Shown: piece by piece, positions 22,839 through 33,556 of the stretch
How the letters are laid out: each line of letters starts with the position of its first letter
How positions within the stretch are numbered: position 1 is the stretch's first letter
Origin: Aedes albopictus
Taxonomy: Eukaryota; Arthropoda; Insecta; Diptera; Culicidae
Assembly: GCF_035046485.1 (NCBI RefSeq)
Contig: NC_085137.1
Location: 11,114,252-11,178,251 of the forward strand
Direction of reading: 5' to 3'
Length of the DNA: 64,000 nucleotides
Position numbers and translations under genes: made by a program
Notes under the pieces: generated by a model
Database searches by the model: none
The model's input: the letters and a program-made list of their open reading frames with translations, nothing else
What the model was told of the DNA's origin: nothing

Positions 22839-23764
22839 ACTTCAGAAGGAATGCCTGCAGGAGGCATCTATGAATCCTCCTGAAAGAATCTCTGAAGGGA
22901 CTTCTGAAAGAATACCCGAGGGAACTCCTGTTGAAATAGCTTAGAGAACCTCTGAAGGAATTCCTAATGAACTCCTGAAGGAACTCCTGAAGAGATCACC
23001 GAAGGAACTTCTAGATCATTCCTTGTAAGAACTACTATACTGCATGAATCCTCGAAAATGGTCATGAATTCTATGGTGGAACTTCTGTAGGAATATTTGA
23101 ATGAACTCCTAGATAAATTCCTAACGATCTCCTGAAAGAATTTCTGAATATTTTCCATGAGGCATACCGAGAGGAATCCCTGAAGGAATTTCAGAAGGGA
23201 TTGTTGAAAAAATTCCAGGAGGGATTTCCTGAAGGTACCCTTGATGGAACTCCTGGAGTGGTTTCTGAAGAACACATAACGCCAGGAGGAACCCGTTGTT
23301 GGAATTCTAGAGGAATTCCTGAGAGATCTCCTAGAGGAATTTCTTAAGAAAATCCCGGACTAATTCCTGAAGAAACTCCTGAAGGAATTCCTGAAGGAAT
23401 TTCAGAAAAAAAATCCCTGGAGAAACTCTCTGACTAATCTCTGAAGGACAGCCTATGGGAACCTCAGATGAATCTTCTGGATGAATCTCGGATGTATTTC
23501 TAGGAGGCATCCCTGAATCCTCCTGAAAAAAAATCTGAAGGAACTTCTGTCGAGCTCTTCTGAAAAAAAAATGCATGTTGAAATTCCTAGAAGCATCCCT
23601 GAATCTCTGAAGGAGCTACTGGAGACATCTTTGAAGAAACTCCTGAAGAGACCTCTAAAGGAACTTCTGAAGAATTCTTTGATTGGAATTTTAGAGGAAT
23701 TTTCGAAAGAAAATTAGTATTTTATCTCAACTTTATGTAAACAAAATTTTGTTCGTGCACTGAT

Positions 23765-23890
23765 CAACGGCGTGAAATATAAAAATCAGCGGCGTGACAA
23801 ACATCGGCGTATGGCGCGCCGCCGATATCACGGTCGGCGTCGGCGTGGGGCAAAAAGGGTCGGCGGCGGCAGCGGCGTGGCGCGGCGGCG
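23765..23890 (+). repeat. GC-rich GGCGT/CGGCG repeat
   Basis: Motifs GGCGTG, GGCGTC and GGCGGC recur about every 6 to 15 bp in a strongly GC-rich patch within otherwise AT-rich DNA. The frames 23772-23987 (Arg-rich) and 23794-23982 are by-products. It may be a short diverged tandem repeat. Confidence 0.5.
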
Positions 23891-23989
23891 CACAGGTCTA
23901 CATCCAGAAAGACGAAAATACCGTCTCCAAAGGGTTAAGGGGCGTTTCAGAGAAATTCAGGAACTTCCAGAGCCGTACATAAAATAAAA

Positions 23990-24480
23990 AAAAACATCCT
24001 AAATCCTCCTGCGATCCCCTGAAACTACCCTGAAACACACGTAATCCACCCGAGATTCCCTTAATTGCCCCCGAAACCCCGTGGAACCAGAGACTACCTG
24101 ATAACTATCAAATTTACCTCATTCGCCCCATGAAACCCCGTAAAACCCATAAAATACCCTGAAACCTGTAGAAACTCCCCTGTCGACGTTCTCTAAACGT
24201 CCCTGTAGACCCCTTGAGACCCGCTTGAAACGCCAGTGAGCCTCTTGACATGCTCCTGTAACTCCCTGAGGCTCCCTGAAATCTCTTGCACCTCATTTGA
24301 ACCCTGGAGAAAATTTCCTGAATCCTCATGAGAACCCAACTAAAACGTCCTTGGGATCCCTTGGAATGGAACCCCCATGAAACGCCCACTCTGAGAATCC
24401 CTGGAACGCCCCTGAAATTCCCCTGAATCCCCACGAAACGACGTTAAATCCTCTCTGCGACCCGCTATTGCTCCCCCTTA
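23990..24480. repeat. GC-richer minisatellite, CCCTGAAAC-type units
   Basis: Units of about 11 to 12 bp resembling CCCCTGAAACYC repeat across this stretch (for example near 24010-24060, 24110-24180 and 24380-24430). They look related in plan to the 12-bp GGAATTCC family but carry CC-rich cores. A minus-strand frame at 24114-24434 reads glycine/phenylalanine/serine repeats and is repeat-derived. Confidence 0.6.
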
Positions 24481-24519
24481 AGACCTTTTAGATCGCTTAT
24501 TTGTCCCTTCCTCCTTAGA

Positions 24520-24621
24520 CATTTCGAGACCTCCTTTTATTATTATAGTTTTTTCCTTTTTTTGCTAGATTTTCAGCCCTAGGCTGTTGAGATAATAATA
24601 ATAAAAGGAGGTCTCGAAATG
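24520..24621. repeat. foldback: 27-bp perfect inverted repeat around a retroposon hairpin
   Basis: The arm at 24520-24546 (CATTTCGAGACCTCCTTTTA then TTATTAT) is the exact inverse of 24595-24621. The 48-bp loop contains GATTTTCAGCCCTAGGCTG, which matches the short retroposons at 3364-3416 and 52980-53037. Instead of a direct target duplication, the flanks are inverted. This may reflect an inversion-type integration or a later rearrangement (inference). Confidence 0.7.
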
Positions 24622-24624
24622 CCT

Positions 24625-25100
24625 ACGAATTTCCTTGTAAGAAATTCCTAGAGAAATATCGGAAAAAACCTAGAGGAACACCGAGAAAAACTATTGCAGA
24701 AATAACGAGAGGAATTTGGAAGAAATTCCGCGAAAAAAAGTTACATCTCAGAAAACCTTTAGGCAGTACTCTTGGGGTTGGGTGGAAGTATGTGGGAAGA
24801 ACTCTGGAAATCTTTAGAATAAATTTCCGCATGAATGACGGGAGAAATCTGGCGATAATCTACTACTATAATATAAAGCCGGAAAATATTTCGGAAGAAA
24901 ATCCTGGAAGAAGTTCAACAGGAGTATCGCAAAGATCCCGGGAAAACTAAAAGAAAGTTTTCCCTGAAAACCAGAGTAAAGCCACTCAGAGAAATCCCCG
25001 AAGGAAGTTCGAGAGCATTTTAGATAGGTCTCCGGAAGGAATCCCGGGAAGTACACTTGCAGAAATGTCGTGAAAAATTCTTGCAGAAATCCTAGCAGGA
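24625..25100. repeat. diverged 12-bp minisatellite
   Basis: Imperfect units such as GAAATTCCTAGAGAAATATC and GGAAGAAATTCCGCG fill this stretch up to the start of the reverse transcriptase fragment. The frames on the minus strand (24623-24832, 24814-25254) come from the repeat. Confidence 0.55.
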
Positions 25101-25862
25101 GCTCTGGTCGAATTTTATGCCGCCGTCTATCACCGATTGCAAGAGAGTTCGTAGAACAATACCAGGCTGGATTTATGGGTGAACGCGCTACAACGAACCA
25201 GACGTTCGCCATCCGCCAGGTGTTGCAGAAATGCTGCGAATACAACGTGCCCACACATCACTTGTTTATCGATTTCAAATCGGCGTATGATACAATCGAT
25301 CGAGAACAGCTATGGCAGATTATGCACGAATACGGATTCCCGGATAAACTGATACGATTTGGATACGATTGATCAAGGCGACGATGGATCGAGTGATGTG
25401 CGTAGTTCGAGTATCAGGGGCACTCTCGAGTCCCTTCGAATCTCGCAGAGGATTACGGCAAGGTGCTTGCTGTTCAACATTGGTTTAGAGAGTGTAATAA
25501 GGAGAGCGGGGATAAACACGAGGGGACGATTTTCGCGAAGTCCGTTCAGCTGCTTGGTTTTGCTGATGATATTGATATTATTGCTCGTAAATTTGAGACG
25601 ATGGCGGAAACGTACATCCGACTAAAGAGTGAAGCCAGGCGAATCGGATTAGTCACATTAATGACATACGAAGACGAAGTACATGATGGCAAAGGGCTCC
25701 AGGTAGGAATCACCGCGCTCGCCACCCCGAATTTATATCGACGGTGATAAAATCGAGGCGGTTGAAGAATTCGTGTACTTGGTGACCGCCGACAACGACA
25801 CCAGCAGAGAAATTCAGAGGCGCGTTGTGGCAGGAAATCGTGCTTACTTTGGACTCCGCGAG
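25101..25862 (+). pseudogene. broken reverse transcriptase of a non-LTR retrotransposon
   Basis: Frame 1 (to about 25370) reads EFVEQYQAGFMGERATTNQT, then VPTHHLFIDFKSAYDTIDRE. LFIDFKSAYD is the catalytic motif A. After shifts the frame reads LLGFADDIDIIARKFETMAE (the FADD box, at about 25558-25570) and then TADNDTSREIQRRVVAGNRA. At least three frame changes are needed to follow the protein, and the N-terminal endonuclease and the C-terminus are missing. Diverged minisatellite lies on both sides. The clade was not assigned. The C-terminal fragment at 6868-7205 could be from the same family. Confidence 0.8.
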
Positions 25863-27007
25863 ATATTTACAAGATTGTTCTACAGATTTCCCTGGGATTT
25901 TTCAGAAAGCATCTTCCGAGGCTTCTTTCAGAGTATCTCTCGAGATGTCTCTTGGAGCAAAGAAAACGCGTGACAGTTTCGAAAACGCAGCCGCTCGCGC
26001 GCACAGCCTGCTGCTACGATCTCTTACATTGTGCAAAATATATCCCTAAGAAGATCAAGATGGCGGCTTGATGGCCGCCGAATCCAACACTTTATAACTG
26101 TAATGGTCCTGATTTGAATGTCAAAAAGTAAACGATTCTTTGAAAACGATTTCCATGAAATCCAATCTAATGTTGCCATACGCCGCCGCAAATATACATA
26201 GGTGCTCTGCTTCTCACTATCCATCCGTCGTCCGTACGCAGTTGTTGATACGTGACAGCTCTCATGCTGCGCACGAGACCCCATCCGGGAAACCGGGCTG
26301 TGCATCTGACTAGTTGCCGCCACGCCGCCACCGCTCCGGTATGGGGCGTGTAGTGTAGACACATGGCGTTATCAGTGAGTAACCAACAAAGCATATTTTG
26401 TTTACAATTCAAATGTATGCTTCCCTGAACAGTCAGTGTGCTGCTTATCAGCAGAGTCAGTGATCGGTTCGAATGAATTTAGGATTTATTTTTAGACCTC
26501 AAATGCGTTTCATGGCCTACCTAGACTCATCCGCGGACTAGATGCATGATACCAGCACGGCGAGTGGAATATTTCCTCTGCTGCAATCGCCTACTTGGTC
26601 GGTGTCACAATGATTGTTGTTGCCAGTCAGTGTGTGGTACACACAATAGTGCGCCCTCTCCCAAGAGTGCCATGCCAGTGACATTTGTGTGCCATTTCTG
26701 GTCGGCCTTGACGCGTGACGGACGACCCCGGTGGCATTGCATTCTGTCAACGACCCTTGTGTGAGTTTACTTTGCCCACGTACGTCTACGGAAGGCAAGT
26801 CTCGCCGCGCCATCCCATGCATCGTCCGCGCCCTCCCAAAAGATCAAGAGATGGGATTCGCGCGAGCGCGCATGTATTGCTGCAGTCTTGTTGCACTACT
26901 GTCTCCTCCGCGTCCTAGTTGATGTCAGCAGGCGGCGGCGGCCGACGTACGAGTATGGTTTAACCTATTGGATACCAGCTGTAGTCATAAGCAAGACAAT
27001 GTAATCA
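25863..27007. other. GC-richer DNA, no gene recognised
   Basis: The left 120 bp are diverged minisatellite. Beyond that the DNA is GC-rich with TCAGTG motifs near 26433 and 26458, and overlapping frames on both strands (for example 26538-26822 minus, 26546-26764 plus). No domain, splice pattern or homology I know is present. It may be low-copy DNA. Confidence 0.35.
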
Positions 27008-27173
27008 GGCAGCATCCATTTATTACGTAACGCTAAAATCGACATTTTTCGACCCCCCTCCCCCCTCCGTAACGCTTTTTTGTATGAAAACCCAAAAATT
27101 TTTGTATGGGCCGTAACGCTCGGTCATACTCCCCCCCTCCCCCTAGAGCGTTACGTAATTTGTGGACGCCGCC
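27008..27173. mobile_element. MITE, ATTACGTAACGC family, copy B
   Basis: The 166-bp element begins GGCAGCATCCATTTATTACG and ends in the inverted GCGTTACGTAATTTGTGGAC then GCCGCC. It is flanked by the direct repeat TCA at 27005-27007 and 27174-27176. Inside are GC-rich CCCCCCTCCCCC runs and a second inverted motif (CCGTAACGC and its inverse). It is the best-preserved of the three copies in the window. Confidence 0.8.
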
Positions 27174-27239
27174 TCAGGGAATTTGAAAATTTCCACATAC
27201 TAAGTTTTCGATCATCCAGCTCAAGTACTTCTTATTTAG

Positions 27240-27303
27240 GTAGTTATCAGTAAGTCGGCTCCAGAGGCACGTTCTCCTTCATTTGGAAAATTTGTGCCAT
27301 TTA
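27240..27303 (-). mobile_element. 3' end fragment of a LOA-type LINE
   Basis: The minus strand reads TGGCACAAATTTTCCAAATG, then AAGGAGAACGTGCCTCTGGA and GCCGACTTACTGATA. This closely matches the 3' untranslated end of the LOA-type element at 42485-42540 (TGGTACAAATTTCCCAAATG and onward). It is an isolated copy of only the last 60 or so bases, as expected from strong 5' truncation. Confidence 0.65.
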
Positions 27304-28660
27304 GGTAGTTAACATATTTCTTCGAACTTGTTTACTTGATACCTTCTTTTCTATATCATAGTTGTAGAGCCTCATCTTCTCGGCCTTGGACGACGTACCG
27401 TACTAAGTACTCATGCACGTCTCTACAGAGCTGCATTTATCACACTTATTAGTTTCACCGGAAAACCGTGTTCCAGTGTGTGCAGCTGATCCGTATTATA
27501 CGAACCTTTTTGCAGTTTACGTAGTTGAATAGGTGCTTGATTCGTGCTGACAAAATCATCCTTTTGCAACTCGTTGGATAAACAATTCTCTTGAACTTCG
27601 GAACACAAAGGGTTAATATCGATAGCAACTCTACAACAACGGCCCCTTCCTGCCCTGCCCGCCTGATGCATGTTGACTGTGTCAATAGCACGAGAACGTG
27701 CACGTCCCTGACTGAGACTGGGTGTTTTTCGACTTGTTTTGATTCTTTTTGCCTCCACCTCGCCTCGGTCGGACGGGAAGTCTTTGTCCGGCCAACTACC
27801 TACCTATCACATTGCTACCGTGTTCGCGACCAGATTTTTGATTCGAACCTTCCGGTGCTTTTTGTCCCTGATGGTTTGTTTAACATTTTTTCACGGCCAA
27901 CGCCACCGACCGGCGCAACCGATACTCGATATATGTGGGGTGGTGGGCTTTTCCAAAATGTATCTGTATCTAACGGGCCGTTTTTGTTTTGTTCCAAATG
28001 CCCCACAAGTGATTGGAAGTCGTTGTCGTCGGCGTCGTGGTGTTCCAATTTCTGGCGCGCTGCGCGCTATACCATGCAGGAGGCACGTGACGAGCGGCTG
28101 ATTATGTTTTTTCCCCCCATCAGAGGGCCATGCGGCGCAACGGGACGTGGGAATCATCGCGTAGGCCTGTGACCTCGAGTTCGAGTCCAGTCAGTACATA
28201 GTAGGCATAGGAAAACACACAACTCAGAACGAAATCTCGTGCTGCGCCATTGGTTGCCTTGATCAACCTTCCCGAAAATGTGTGGTATAAACAATAAGTG
28301 TACACTTGGGACGATTCAAAGAACGGGCGAGTAAACAGAAAGCGCAACAAGCAAGCGCAGACACTATTGGCAATGTTGAGAGTTGATAACATCCCAGTAT
28401 GCGGTGCCGTGATTATTATTGTTTACAGTTGAGGAAAAAATCCGGCTTCGGAGAGAGAGTGCCGCCGCTTAAGTTGTAGGGGATAACGGGGCGAGTGTTT
28501 TGTGATCATGAACAATTCGTTATGGTTATCCAACATTCTTTCTAATCTACTAGGAGAATATTGCACGTTCTAAGCAAACGTGGCCCTATTACTAAGATTA
28601 AGATGATTTTATGGGTGTCTTGCGTTTTGAAAGTTAGTTTACTCATTTGACTAAAAGACG
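27304..28660. other. GC-richer DNA, no gene recognised
   Basis: The longest frame (27591-28172 plus, 193 codons) overlaps several minus-strand frames of similar quality. It lacks any domain and has an odd Cys/Ser/Thr-rich composition, so it is not called. No repeat boundary, tRNA or splice pattern was recognised. Confidence 0.4.
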
Positions 28661-28664
28661 GCAA

Positions 28665-29017
28665 CTTTTGATTCTCTAGAACTCCCACGTCCAGGCAGTT
28701 TTGGATAGCAGACCTGAACATCTCGGGAGCCTCTGCAATAGCTACTTTTGAGGCCAGGTTCGGAACTCCGTCTGGACCTGGGGCCTTACCTACGCTAAGG
28801 GACTTTGCTTCCCCGCAAGTTCCTCATCGCCAGCCCCAGCCCTCAGCTGTCATACTAAATGACGCGGAAAAGCCCCTCGATGACCCCCTCCAACATCTCT
28901 GTAGAAGCCATTACACCTCTTGATTTGGTCATCACGAACTCGCTTAGGCATAGTCGCATCGCACGCACGTGAGAGCACCGCTACCACCTCGTCACTGCTT
29001 AAACTGAGTAGACTCCC
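28665..29017 (-). pseudogene. R1-like LINE, N-terminal reverse transcriptase fragment
   Basis: On the minus strand the text runs SSDEVVAVLSRACDATMPKR, then GKAPGPDGVPNLASKVAIAE, then FRSAIQNCLDVGV. KAPGPDGVPN is the conserved motif at the start of the reverse transcriptase domain in R1/Jockey-type elements. The frame breaks between the two parts, and the catalytic FLDxxxAFD and YADD motifs are absent because similarity ends near 28665. A 223-bp TTAA-MITE separates this piece from its endonuclease to the right. Confidence 0.75.
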
Positions 29018-29021
29018 TTAA

Positions 29022-29244
29022 GGTTGAAGGATTCGTCATTGATATAACTGTCATCAATGAAAATTCAAAAGCAGTTTTCTCATTCAAAACTGGAAATTTC
29101 GCTTTGAAAATGTATTCACTGTACTCCATTCTCCACCCACAATACAATGAATACATTTTCACTGCGAAATTTCTAGTTTTGGACGAGAAAACTGCTTTCG
29201 AGTTTTCAATGATGACAGTTATATCAATGACGAATCCTGCAACT
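29022..29244. mobile_element. palindromic MITE with TTAA duplication inside the R1-like LINE
   Basis: The left end GGTTGAAGGATTCGTCATTG and the right end CAATGACGAATCCTGCAACT are inverted. Both are flanked by TTAA at 29018-29021 and 29245-29248. The arms continue through ATATAACTGTCATCA and GCAGTTTTCTC to a centre near 29133. Removing it together with one TTAA rejoins LINE sequence on either side. This supports a piggyBac-type insertion. Confidence 0.85.
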
Positions 29245-29248
29245 TTAA

Positions 29249-29870
29249 TACCCCTTCATCGAAGTGTGATGTCTTCCACCTGTGAGGGTTTGGCCTAGCC
29301 GCCTCTTCCTCTACTCGGTGCCTGCTGTTGTTGTAGTCAATACTGTACCGTAGCGAACCGCCAGGTGATCGCTGTGAGTGTCGTCTACTCTCCAGTTCGA
29401 ACTACTTGTTAGGCCAGGAATACAAAAAGTAACGTCAATAATCGATTCCGCACCGTTTCGACTAAAAGTACTCTTGGTACCGACATTAGCCAAGCCGACC
29501 CAGTGTCTCTAGCAGGATCTGACTCCACTGATTCGTAAAACGGCTTCCCCATTGCACGGCTCAGGAATTGAAGTCACCCGCTATTACCAGCGGCCTTCAT
29601 CCTGTCAGCACGGTCATCATACAGTCCAGTACCTGCGTGAACTGCCGCGGAAGTGCATAACAGCTACAGAAGAAGGTCTCCGTTTACTTTGGCAACCACG
29701 AAGCCCTTGTAGGTAGTAGACACCAACTCCTGAACGGGGTGTTTACGCGTCGTCCATTTTTCCGGACCCATCAGCGCTCCAATTGCCGTTGCCGGCGAGC
29801 ACTCGGTATGGGTCTGCTATGATGGCAATATCCGTTCCCTACTCAGAAACTGCACGACAAAGCAGGCTCA
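29249..29870 (-). pseudogene. R1-like LINE, apurinic-type endonuclease remnant
   Basis: On the minus strand, pieces read KGFVVAKVNGDLLL, then VIAGDFNS (the GDFN active-site motif), then VQWGSRFTNQ and QILLETL. They are followed by NVGTKSTFSRNGAESIIDVT, then WRVDDTHSDHLAV (the SDH motif). This order is that of the N-terminal endonuclease domain of LINE ORF2. Several stops and frame changes interrupt it. The same family recurs at 62470-62597 with 63858-64000. Confidence 0.75.
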
Positions 29871-31170
29871 GCTGCGTTTCCCGGTACAAATCAGACAAAT
29901 GGGTGGACTCGTGCAGTCTTGTGCCTTATGGCCTTCGGCGCCGCATCTCCTACACAGTTCGTTCTTGTCAGAACGTTTGCAGTCCCATGACTTGTGACCT
30001 GGTTTCAGACACCTGAAACAAACCTCCGGTGGCTCGTGGAACTTTAGATGCCATAAATACGCATCAGCCTATCTTGGTTCTCCCTAACGGACTTTTTTTA
30101 TGTTCACCACAGGTAACTGAACCAAGGCTACCTGTGTCCCTCCCGGCCCCTTCCGTAGCCGAATGGCTGCGGTGGCTCCCTGCCGCAGTGCCGTGACGAG
30201 CTCTTCCACTTGGGTGACCTCGTCTAGGTTTTTCACCTTCAGAATCACCTCTGCTGTAAGAGCCCTCACATCTACCCCTTCACCAAGGACCTCTTCCGCT
30301 AAACTTCTGTAAACGGCGCTCTTCCTTTCCTTATCGCGCTTTAGCTCCGGGATCAGCTCGCCCGTACGAGTACGTACGTACTACGCACGTTGGTTCCCAG
30401 ATCCACGAGCTTGGCGTCGCTTCGCATCGCCTTCAAGACGTCCCAGTACTTAGACTGTTCGGTCTTGACTCTTGATGACGAGCGTGTCACATTTCTCGCG
30501 CTTGGCACCTACTCTTTTCATGATTTGGGGTTTCTGATCACCTTGATCTGCGGTTTTATCCTTCTTTCTCTTCCGCTCGACTTTCGTCCAAGGTGGGTCG
30601 TCCTCTCGGTTCAGCCTTCTCAGGCCAACCCTTCCCAGCTTTCTGGAACGCCTGGCTGAGGTTCGACTTACCGGCATTACCGCCGGTCTTCGGGGTTAGT
30701 ATTCTCCTAGCCTTGCGGGCACCACCAGACAATTCCTCACCTGAGGGCTGCCTCGCCCGCTTCTGCGAGTGCTTGTCACGGGCAGTCGCATCTGCCACTT
30801 CCTTCGGACTTCATGCGAAGGCGAAGGCCTTCGTCTGGGTAGACTTCGTAACCTTTACTTGGGATTCGTGGACGCAAAGTCGATGATCTTGCCAAGCTGC
30901 TGCTCAGCCACCTCAATCGCGGACAGCTCTTCTCACTTTTGGTTGATGGCCCTCATCAACCGCGCTCCGTCCAATACCTGATAACCGGGGACCTAGGAAT
31001 GAATGATTAGGAGGGTCTTATAAAAACCTAATCGCAAACGGAGCCTGTGGAGTACCAGGGCACCCTCCAAGTATTTGTTATTACTGCGCTAACCGGAGCA
31101 ATAGCGCGGTGGACCTTGTGTTTCTCCGAGACAATCAGCTGCCCTTCATCAATCTCATACTTGAGGCTGA
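29871..31170 (-). pseudogene. R1-like LINE, ORF1 (gag-like) with CCHC zinc knuckles
   Basis: The minus strand from about 30020 to 29890 reads CFRCLKPGHKSWDC and CRRCGAEGHKAQDC, two C-x2-C-x4-H-x4-C knuckles. A third follows, started by CLIC and then disrupted. Upstream (higher coordinates) is a charged, Lys/Arg/Glu-rich region up to about 30980, then weaker matching 5' sequence to about 31170. ORF1 proteins of R1/LOA/I elements bind the element RNA, and this order fits them. Frameshifts break it into frames at 30084-30269, 30450-30677 and 30556-30798. The head of this LINE lies near the head of the LOA-type element, transcribed the other way. Confidence 0.7.
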
Positions 31171-31365
31171 ATAAGGGCGGGATTATGGAAATGTCATTAA
31201 TTAGTTTAAATTTTCACCTATATGGTTTCGCATTATGCGTGTTACACAGTGTATTCTGTGCATTCTCGCCTTTGGCGCATTCAAATCGATACCGATCTGG
31301 TTTTATTGCTGCTGTTCTTTGTTGTGCTGTTTTTGCGAAGAGTTTAATCTTACCTAGTTTGGGTA

Positions 31366-31850
31366 GTGGCTACGGTTAGGATAGCTCAGATCAATCTTCA
31401 GCATAAAAGAACAGCAACGACCAATCTTAGCAGACTTATGCAAAACGGTACAGCCCAAGTGGGGTTAGTCCAAGAACCTTACTTTCGTAAGGGGGATTTC
31501 TATCTAGGAAACCATGTTAATCCGGTGTTTGCTACTGGCAGCTCAGACATTAACTTGAGAGGCTCCAGTTTGATCGAATACTTAAGTAGTACAGATCTTG
31601 CATTACTTAACATAGGTAACCGCCCAACCTTCATGGTATCTGCTAGAGAGGAAATGTTAGACATAACGCTTTGCTCTAGTAGAATTAGTCACGAGCTGAC
31701 CAATTGGCATGTGTCAGATGAAGAATCTTTATCTGACCATCGCTACATCTTGTTTGAACATGTGAACGTTACTTCGCAAAAACTTTGCGTTTCAGGAACC
31801 TCCGGTCAACCAACTGGGATCCCTTTACCGAATTGGTAGCCGCCAAATTT
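31366..31850 (+). pseudogene. LOA-type LINE, endonuclease with internal deletion
   Basis: The frame begins in a GTG context, with no ATG close by, and reads RIAQINLQHKRTATTNLSRL, then LVQEPYF (active-site Glu in QEP, about residue 37). A jump follows, then TGSSDINLRGSSLIEYLSST, then REEMLDITLC and SLSDHRYILF. The QEP, LDIT and SDHR landmarks of the apurinic endonuclease are present. The segment carrying the GDFNAHH motif, expected just before GSSDIN, is missing, so roughly 60 to 80 residues are deleted (estimate from family knowledge). The frame shifts near 31790 into TNWDPFTELV. Confidence 0.8.
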
Positions 31851-33556
31851 CACGGATACTCACCATCCATTGACACTCCAAGTGATTTAGATGATGCCGT
31901 TGATACTACAACGACCTTCATCATAGAAGCTATTGAAGAAGCATACCCCCTACGGTCTGTGAAGATCACAAGAGGAACCCCTGGTGGAACTCTGATCTGG
32001 CGAAGCTCAGGAAACAATGTAGAAAGAGTTGGAACAAGCGACGTTCGGCTGGATCGAAGGCTTTCAGGTCGGCTCGCAAGGCCTACCAGAAAGCTCTTCG
32101 GTCTGCTGAACGATCCGGCTGGAAAAACCTTTGTACAAATGTTTCCAGTTTGAGTGGAGTCAGTCGGTTAAATAAAATCCTTGCGAAATCTAAGGATTTC
32201 CAAGTGAACGAACTTCGTTCGCCAAATGGCGATCTGATTTCCTCTGATGAGGAAGTTCTGGAATGCTTATTCAGTACACACTTCCCTAGATGTGTGGATA
32301 TTACATCTTCGGATGAACCTGATGTCTTTTCTTGTAGTTACGATTTCCTGGCCTCGGCTCGGAGTATTGTAACTATAAAATCGAATGAGTGGGCCCTTAA
32401 TAGCTTTGCTCCTTTCAAATCTCCTGGGGCAGATGGGATTTATCCTATTTTGCATCAGAAAGGGTTTGATCATTTCAAACATGTTTTGAAAAAACTACTT
32501 GTTTGCAGTTTTGCTACAGGGTATATTCCCAAATCCTTGCGGGATGTTACTGTAAAGTTTATTCCGAAAGTGGGTCGTGCGTCGTATGAAGAAGCAAAGA
32601 GCTTCAGACCTATCAGTTTGACCTCTTTTCTTCTGAAATGCTTAGAACGCATTGTCGATCATCACATCCGTGATGTTTATCTGGCCAATGTGCCTCTTCA
32701 TGTGAACCAACATGCTTACCAATCTGGAAAGTCCACTGTGACTCTTTTACACAAGGTTGTTTACGATATCGAGAAAACATTCGCTCAAAAGCAATACTGC
32801 TTGGGTGTTTTCTTAGATATCGAGGATGCCTTTGACAACGTGCCTTTCGATGCCATATTGGAAGCCGCACGGGGTCATGGTATATCTCCAATGATTTCCA
32901 ATTGGATTCACCAAATGCTCAAAAACCGACATCTCTTCTCGACATTGCGTCAAGCGGCGATTAGGAAATTGAGTGTTTGTGGATGCCCTCAAGGGGGAGT
33001 CTTATCACCGCTTTTGTGGAATCTCGTAGCAGATACGCTATTGAGGCAACTCAATAATAGCGGTTTTCCTACTTATGGTTTTGCCGACGACTACCTAACA
33101 TTGTTAGTCGGTATGTGTATCACCACCCTTTTCGACCTGATGCAAAGCGCCCTTCAGGTAGTTGAGGGTAGGTGTCACCAATATGGCCTTTCGGTTAATC
33201 CGAGTAAAACATCTATTGTTATTTTCACGGAAAAGCGAAACCGTAATGGTGTTCGTCCTTTACGTCTCTTTGATTCTGAAATCAAAGTGACTGATCAGGT
33301 AAAGTACGTTGGAGTCATTCTTGATTCCAAGTATTTCTGGACACCTCATGTTGAGTTTAGAATCAAGAAAGCTTGTATGGTCTTCGGGCAATGCCGGCGA
33401 ACCTTTGGTACAACTTGGGGAGCGTTCTCTTCAACTCCCACGGCAGCGCTCGAAGTTCTCTTTGACGTTGCTCCACTACACATTCATCTCAAACAAGAAG
33501 CACTTTCTTGCACTTACCGTCTACGGGTACTCGGTCTACTAGAGGAAACTCCTGTT
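31851..33556 (+). pseudogene. LOA-type LINE, reverse transcriptase
   Basis: After a one-base shift near 31980, inside an RGTPWWN-type motif, a frame stays open to the hAT insertion at 33557. Counted from 32150, motifs are KSPGADG at 90-96, SFRPISLTSF at 151-160, FLDIEDAFDN at 221-230 (motif A), GCPQGGVLSP at 278-287 and FADD at 311-314 (catalytic). PSKTSIVIFT at 351-360 and VKYVGVILDSK at 384-394 follow. The catalytic residues are intact. After TTWG (about 421-424) the text jumps to STPTAALEVL, so about 50 residues are deleted in frame. The RNase H domain lies beyond the insertion at 41324. An RNase H tail with this motif set supports the LOA clade. Confidence 0.88.
33549..33556 (+). repeat. 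target duplication CTCCTGTT, left copy
   Basis: The 8-bp sequence CTCCTGTT occurs immediately left of the hAT-like element and exactly again at 41316-41323. Its last base closes a codon of the interrupted LINE frame. Confidence 0.9.

Larger units (their letters stand above)
20640..23705. repeat. 12-bp degenerate minisatellite block 1
   Basis: From about 21220 the sequence is almost continuous imperfect repeats of a 12-bp unit near GGAATTCCAGGA or GGAATCCCTGAA. Weaker forms extend left to 20640 around a nested TTAA-MITE. Because 12 is a multiple of three and the unit lacks stops in all six frames, long overlapping frames appear on both strands. Their products are four-residue repeats such as GIPS/GIPP, EFLR and EEFQ. 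They are not called as genes. A separate insertion with 54-bp direct ends lies at 22571-22838. Confidence 0.85.

Noticed and set aside
27591..28172. 193-codon open frame in a GC-rich region
   Set aside because: No domain or signal is recognisable. Comparable frames lie on the opposite strand, and length alone is expected by chance in GC-rich DNA.
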